This document shows positions 60,020-64,000 of a stretch of DNA of 64,000 bases, one piece after another. Where the stretch lies: assembly GCA_035531475.1 (NCBI GenBank), contig DATKST010000052.1:124001-188000 (forward strand), written 5' to 3'. Under the pieces are notes generated by a model. It worked only from the letters and a program-made list of their open reading frames with translations, was not told where the DNA came from and ran no database searches. Within the stretch, counting starts at the first letter, position 1. The number at the start of each line of letters is the position of its first letter. Origin of the DNA: CALCEB01 sp035531475 (GTDB taxonomy: Bacteria; Acidobacteriota; Terriglobia; UBA7540). A program made the translations under genes and the position numbers.

Positions 60020-60838
60020 ATGACGGCAGTGTTTTTGATTCTCTTTTCCTGGGGCATGGTCGCGGCCAAGAGCCGCCGGCAGGCAATTTCTTTGGCCGCG
60101 GCGGGAGCGGTCGCGGTGATGCTGATCTCGCCGCCGCGAGTCTTGGCTCAAGGGAGTCTCGTTGGGGCTATACAAGCAGTCCTGAACGTGATTCACGGCG
60201 TTATAAAAACCTCCTTAAATAGCATCAATGCCGTGAGGAGCGCCATCAGCCAGTTCTACCAGTTAACAGTCTGGCCACAGCAGCTCATCAGCCAGGCAAG
60301 GTCGCTGATCACCCAGACGATCGGCCGGTATCGGAGCCAACTCGCCTCGATTTTCAATCTCAATCTCAAAAGCGCCTCTCTGCCTGCGACACAAAGGCTT
60401 GAGACAGTGATCAGGGACGCGCAGACGGGAGACTTTGGGACGCTCGCGTCGAACTACAGCGCGGTTTACGGGCCGTTGCCCACGGCCACCACTGCAAGCC
60501 CCGCCACGCGCACGCTGACCGATATGGACGATGCGCTGGCCGAGGATACGCTGAAGACGCTCAAGGAGTCAGACGATGCGGACAACCTGACGCTCGGCAC
60601 GGCGGACCAGATCGAGAACGCGGCGAGCCAAGCGGCGCCCGGCTCGGCGCCGTTTCTAACCGCAGCGTCGATGGCGGCGGCCATCGAGAGCCAGGCGCTG
60701 ACCCAGAAGCTGCTGGCCGCTGAGCTCCGCGAGGAGGCGGCGCATTTGGCGCATCGGAACGCGCTTCGTAAGCAGGCAGCGGCCTTCGCCAGCCAGGTCA
60801 GCGGGTCGATCCAGAACAGTCTGCAACCACAACAGTAG
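60020..60838 (+). CDS. VirB5/TrbJ-like protein, copy 1
   Basis: 272 aa. ATG 60020 with GGAGG upstream; the frame is open from 59903 inside virB4 but that part is a shadow. A signal peptide (to 'VLAQ') precedes a long helical region: 'VWPQQLISQARSLITQTIGRY', 'SASLPATQRLETVIRDAQ', 'NYSAVYGPLPTATTASPATRTLTDMDDALAEDTLKTL'. The blocks 'WPQQL..QA' and 'AVYG.LP' are those of TrbJ/VirB5 pilus-tip proteins. Confidence 0.7.
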   Translation: MTAVFLILFSWGMVAAKSRRQAISLAAAGAVAVMLISPPRVLAQGSLVGAIQAVLNVIHGVIKTSLNSINAVRSAISQFYQLTVWPQQLISQARSLITQTIGRYRSQLASIFNLNLKSASLPATQRLETVIRDAQTGDFGTLASNYSAVYGPLPTATTASPATRTLTDMDDALAEDTLKTLKESDDADNLTLGTADQIENAASQAAPGSAPFLTAASMAAAIESQALTQKLLAAELREEAAHLAHRNALRKQAAAFASQVSGSIQNSLQPQQ

Positions 60839-60848
60839 GGGAGGCTCG

Positions 60849-61682
60849 ATGAAGGAAGCGATTAAAAGAGTGAAGGCAGGTTTGAAATTGGCCATAGGCT
60901 GGGCGTGTGACCACCGGCTGCGGGCTGCGGCATTGGTGCTGGTATTTTTGCTGGCCCTGCCACGACCGGTCAAAAGCCAGTTCCTCGACCCCTGCTGCGT
61001 CATCCTCGCCGCTGGCCTTTCGACAATCTCCAGTACCCTGAGCGGCGTGATCGGGGGAGGGCTCAACTCGGTCCTTTCCGTTGACCGGACAATTCAGAAC
61101 TTCGAGCAGAGCGTCGTCTGGCCACAGCAACTGATCGCCCAGGCTCAGGCGCTAGTCGGGACACTACGCGGCGTCTCGACTCAGATCCAATCGGTGATGA
61201 GGCTTCCGGTGGCGAGCGCCACACTGCCCGCGAGCCAGCAACTCGAACAGAACCTGCTTTCCGCCAATGCCGGCCAGATTCCAAACACCGGTTCGGCATA
61301 CACCGCCGTCTACGGCCAGCTCCCCGCTACGGCCCAGGCTTCGCCCCAGTCGCGCAACATCATGGACATGACGGACGCGATCGCCCAGGACGCGATGAAG
61401 CGGGCGATTGAGATCGACAACCTGGCGAATCTGGAGATCCAGGCAGCCGACCAAATCAACCAGAGCATCCAGACGGCGGCGCCCGGCAGCGCCCCCATCC
61501 TCGAAGCTGAAGCGGATGCCTGGCTGGTACGGGCAAACGCCTACACGCAGGCGGCGACTGCCGACCTGATCCGGGTGCGGGCTGCGGCGCTGGCAGGCCG
61601 GGGCGCGGATTTGAAGCTCGGAGCAACCAACACGCAGGGTCTCGATCAGAAACTCCAGAACATGCTTCAGCCCAAGCAGTGA
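60849..61682 (+). CDS. VirB5/TrbJ-like protein, copy 2
   Basis: 277 aa, 10 bases after copy 1 and clearly homologous: 'VWPQQLIAQAQALVGTLRG', 'SATLPASQQLEQNLLSA', 'AYTAVYGQLPATAQASPQSRNIMDMTDAIAQDAMK', 'AADQINQSIQTAAPGSAPILEAEADAWLV'. It has its own signal-like helix (residues 24-44). Cysteines in 'DPCCVILAAG' could be a lipid or disulfide site, absent in copy 1. The pair suggests a hetero-oligomeric tip. Confidence 0.7.
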   Translation: MKEAIKRVKAGLKLAIGWACDHRLRAAALVLVFLLALPRPVKSQFLDPCCVILAAGLSTISSTLSGVIGGGLNSVLSVDRTIQNFEQSVVWPQQLIAQAQALVGTLRGVSTQIQSVMRLPVASATLPASQQLEQNLLSANAGQIPNTGSAYTAVYGQLPATAQASPQSRNIMDMTDAIAQDAMKRAIEIDNLANLEIQAADQINQSIQTAAPGSAPILEAEADAWLVRANAYTQAATADLIRVRAAALAGRGADLKLGATNTQGLDQKLQNMLQPKQ

Positions 61683-61692
61683 AGGACAGACG

Positions 61693-62526
61693 ATGTTTTA
61701 TTTCCAGACGATGTTCCTGCAGGCGCTCGGCTCGATCGACAGCTTCAATATCACTTCCGGCGTGGTAGGGATCGCCGGGACTATCTTATTGTTAAGTTTT
61801 CTCTACAGCGCCTACCAGGCTTTTGCCATTGGCGGCGACGTGCGGGCGCTCGCCATTTCGGGAGCAAAGTACCTGGCGCTCGGGCTGGTGTTTGCCGCCT
61901 ATGGAACCGTCTTCCGGGACGTCAACAGCGCGTTCAACTCGGTGGCCATGTCGATTTCAAATTCCGTAGGGGTGGGCGATTTGTTTTCAAACTGGATGAC
62001 CCAACTCGGGCAATATTGGAGCCAGAACGGCAACCCGTCACTGTGGTCGCTGGTGGGCGGAGGCATCTCCGGGCTGCTTGATTCGTTGCTGATCATTGTC
62101 GCCTACCTCATTTTCCCGATCACCTATGCCGTCTTCGCCGTGTTCTACTCGCTCTATGGTTCGATTCTTTACGTGACCGGCCCGCTGGTTTTGGCGTTAT
62201 TGCCAGCCTATGGCATGGGCGATCTGGCGCGCACTTATCTTGTGAACCTGCTGATCTTCCAAGCCTGGGGTCTGGTGTACGCAATCATCGGGGCGCTGAC
62301 TGTGGCTATTAACATGAACAGCGTCCAGGCGGTGCTCAGCTCGGGCGGAGTCGGTGGTTTTTTCCAGAACGCCAGCGCGGACCTGCTGCTGGCGCTCGCG
62401 AGCATCATCTTTTCGGTGGCGATTGCGTTCATTCCGCATCTCGCCAGCCGAATTGTGAGGGGAGAAGTTGGAAGCACGATGCTCATGATGATGAGGATTC
62501 CAAGGATGAGCGCGGAGAAAAAGTGA
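61693..62526 (+). CDS. virB6: VirB6/TrbL-like T4SS membrane channel protein
   Basis: 277 aa with about seven hydrophobic segments: 'VVGIAGTILLLSFLYSAYQAFAIGG', 'ALAISGAKYLALGLVFAAYGTVF', 'LLDSLLIIVAYLIFPITYAVFAVFYSLYGSILYVTGPLVLALLPAYGMG', 'YLVNLLIFQAWGLVYAIIGALTVAIN'. The 'VTGPLVLALLPAYGMG...WGLVYAIIGAL' block is typical of TrbL/VirB6. A central periplasmic loop (about residues 95-125) is expected to contact substrate DNA or protein. Confidence 0.75.
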   Translation: MFYFQTMFLQALGSIDSFNITSGVVGIAGTILLLSFLYSAYQAFAIGGDVRALAISGAKYLALGLVFAAYGTVFRDVNSAFNSVAMSISNSVGVGDLFSNWMTQLGQYWSQNGNPSLWSLVGGGISGLLDSLLIIVAYLIFPITYAVFAVFYSLYGSILYVTGPLVLALLPAYGMGDLARTYLVNLLIFQAWGLVYAIIGALTVAINMNSVQAVLSSGGVGGFFQNASADLLLALASIIFSVAIAFIPHLASRIVRGEVGSTMLMMMRIPRMSAEKK

Positions 62527-63278
62527 ACATGGATGGAAAAAGTCAAAGCGCAAACATAGAGATGGCTTGTCACACGAAATATTACGAGCATGACGGCATG
62601 CTTCGCGCTTATGCCAATCGTGCCATGGTGCTGGCGTTCCTCTTCGGATTCATCGCCCTCGGGTCACTGGCCTTTGCAATTTACGTCCGCCTGCAGCCGC
62701 CCACCGTGATTCGCGTCGATAAAGACGGTAACGCAACGGTGGTCGGGGCGGCACGGATGGGATCACCCAGACTCTTCTCGCTTTCGGCGCAGGCGGCAAG
62801 CGAAGCGGCACCCAGCCAACTCGAAGGGCGTGCAGTGGTGCGGCAGTTCCTCGACGATTACCTGATCTATACGCCCGACTCAGCGGGCCAAAACTTCGCC
62901 GCCGCGCTCAACATGATGACGGCCAACCTGCGGAGCTACATTCTTGCCAAACTCCGCGACCAGGACACGGTGGGCAAGATCCAGGAAGACCACATCATCT
63001 CGGACTTCGAGATTCGCTCCATCGAGCACGTCAAGAATACGCCGTGGACCTACGTGGTGTTCGGGGTCAAGGAAGTGCACCGGCTGAAGAACGGCTCGGA
63101 GGTGACGGACCGGATTGTGGGGCAGTACAACATTCGGCTGGTCGAGGGGCGGCGGTCGGAACTCGACCCGAGTGGGTTGCTGGTGGCGGAATATTCCGAG
63201 CAGGAGATGGTCGGCGACCGCAATACGGGTCTCGTGCAGCACAATGATCTGGATGCGGCGCCCGGCACCCAGCCGTAG
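62523..63278 (+). CDS. virB8: VirB8/TrbF-like T4SS protein
   Basis: 251 aa. A short cytoplasmic tail is followed by one span ('MVLAFLFGFIALGSLAFAIYVRL', about residues 35-57) and a periplasmic domain with 'VVRQFLDDYLIYTPDSAGQNFAAALNMMTANL' and 'DHIISDFEIRSIEHVKNTPWTYVVFGVKEVHRLKNGSEVTDRIVGQYNIRLVEGRRSELDPSGLLVAEYSE', matching the VirB8 fold. A GTG start at 62523 (GGAG 6 bases before) overlaps the VirB6 stop by 4 bases. Confidence 0.75.
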   Translation: MNMDGKSQSANIEMACHTKYYEHDGMLRAYANRAMVLAFLFGFIALGSLAFAIYVRLQPPTVIRVDKDGNATVVGAARMGSPRLFSLSAQAASEAAPSQLEGRAVVRQFLDDYLIYTPDSAGQNFAAALNMMTANLRSYILAKLRDQDTVGKIQEDHIISDFEIRSIEHVKNTPWTYVVFGVKEVHRLKNGSEVTDRIVGQYNIRLVEGRRSELDPSGLLVAEYSEQEMVGDRNTGLVQHNDLDAAPGTQP

Positions 63279-63375
63279 ACATCTCTTGCTGCCGCAATGG
63301 GGCGGCAGGGCCGGCCAGAGGCATTTTGGCAAACGCACTGCGGCCTTGATGGAGGCCGCCGAAAGGAGGTTTTCA

Positions 63376-63660
63376 ATGGCGGGAGCAACTGAAGCAATAC
63401 CCGAGGGAAAAGTCGGGCAGCCGGTAAGCCGGCGGCGCCGTCCGCCAGCGGTGGAGACGGATGGCGTCCGGGCCCGGTTCTTTCTCGCCCGGGAAGGCAG
63501 TCACGGGCGCGAGCCGGCGCTCGACCGCGAGCTTCAAAGCGAGGCGGAAGCCTTGGTCGAGTCGCTTAAGACCGGACGGAGCTTTTATTCAGTATGCGAA
63601 TACCGGGGCGTGGCGGACTGCTCTTCGGGCAAGCCGCAGATTCGCAAGGAGGCAGTCTGA
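63376..63660 (+). CDS. Small basic hypothetical protein (94 aa)
   Basis: Not recognised. AAAGGAGG lies just before the ATG at 63376, one of the best ribosome sites of the operon. 'VSRRRRPPAVETDGVRARFFLAREGSHGREPALDRELQSEAEALVESLKTGRSFYSVCEYRG' is basic then acidic, soluble, possibly DNA-binding or a partner of the transfer proteins. The longer overlapping frame from 63115 is a shadow of virB8. Confidence 0.55.
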   Translation: MAGATEAIPEGKVGQPVSRRRRPPAVETDGVRARFFLAREGSHGREPALDRELQSEAEALVESLKTGRSFYSVCEYRGVADCSSGKPQIRKEAV

Positions 63661-63883
63661 TTTTCATCCGGCTTTATTTGATAAGCGTTCCACAAGCTCT
63701 GATTGTGGATGAGTGCGGGCGGGCTCTTTCATAGCGCCTGTCTGAAACTCCGTCCTCCCGTCGCGGAGGCGGAGAAACAAAAACTGGCCAGGTCCCGGAC
63801 GGACCTGTGCCGGAAACCATGTTTTCGGCACAGGGCGGAAGGGACAGCCTCCTTTCTGTCGTGTGGCGAAACAGGAAGGAGGA
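63661..63883. other. Short non-coding gap in the T4SS region
   Basis: About 220 bases of GC-rich sequence; no gene or clear terminator is visible. Confidence 0.4.
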
Positions 63884-63889
63884 ATGGCT

Positions 63890-64000
63890 ATGAAGCGCAT
63901 CTTGGTTGCGCTATTCATCATCGGTTGCTTGCTTTTAGGACCAGGCAATCTGCTGAAACGAGCCGTTACGCCGGAGAAGTCCTCGAAGGCGCAGGCGGCA
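63890..64000 (+). CDS. Signal-peptide protein, 3' partial (window edge)
   Basis: The frame ATG AAG CGC ATC ... runs open to the last base. The start at 63890 (alternative 63884) has AAGGAGG upstream. Visible: MKRILVALFIIGCLLLGPGN, a typical signal or lipoprotein signal (IIGC is a possible lipobox), then 'LLKRAVTPEKSSKAQAA'. It may be a further T4SS component; the rest lies outside the window. Confidence 0.55.
   Translation, partial: MKRILVALFIIGCLLLGPGNLLKRAVTPEKSSKAQAA

Overview
The window is a GC-rich bacterial chromosome fragment. It most probably comes from Acidobacteriota (soil or peat type). The evidence is the Tol-Pal gene order with a TonB-like TolA, a Gld-type ABC operon, TldD-like secreted peptidases, abundant palindromic 'TGTAGCGGCGGTC' repeats and an IS1380 element. 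No rRNA or marker phylogeny was possible, so this is an inference.

Left part (1-6.6 kb). Three secreted proteins come first: an IPT/TIG domain protein cut by the window edge, a signal-peptide protein and a matrixin metalloprotease. They are followed by a patchwork of small accessory genes: a HigA remnant, two tandem BrnT-type toxin/antitoxin pairs, an orphan antitoxin, three unknown genes, hairpin repeats and weak attC-like palindromes. A group II intron 3' tail lies near 6.7 kb.

Chromosomal backbone (7-38 kb). This holds an ABC exporter operon (ATPase, permease, GldG-like, DUF4340); a small-acid module (3-hydroxyisobutyrate/tartronate-semialdehyde-type dehydrogenase, type-2 glycerate kinase, D-2-hydroxyacid dehydrogenase); and an M28 peptidase. 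It also holds tRNA-Ser(UGA), a DUF4382-like lipoprotein, a zinc-ribbon membrane protein with two TldD-like peptidases (one has lost its active site), an SDR enzyme and SSB. The tolQ-tolR-tolA-tolB-pal-ybgF cluster, an amidohydrolase and a Dabb-domain protein complete it.

Integrated element (38.1 kb to beyond the right edge). A tyrosine recombinase lies against the 3' end of tRNA-Phe(GAA). Behind it come an excisionase-like HTH, an ECF sigma/anti-sigma pair, a DNA-binding protein and a protein built from two tandem copies of one domain. A CHAT-family protease and a DUF362/prenyltransferase-repeat pair follow. At 48.45-49.18 kb lie nine regularly spaced (about 86 bp) dyad-symmetric repeats. They directly precede a type IV secretion operon: MoxR-like AAA ATPase, lytic transglycosylase, VirB9, VirB10, membrane-anchored tandem AAA+ ATPase, pilin-like proteins, VirB3, VirB4, two VirB5/TrbJ-like paralogues, VirB6 and VirB8. 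I read this as an ICE-like conjugative element; relaxase, VirD4 and VirB11 are not in the window.

The most solid new observation is a family of tiny non-autonomous transposable elements with GGYAGTG termini. Five copies (31 bp to about 180 bp) are each flanked by an 8-bp target duplication. One copy was later split by the IS1380 element, which made its own 4-bp duplication. The most intriguing functional candidates are the 86-bp-period repeat array and the T4SS with two unusual AAA+ ATPases.
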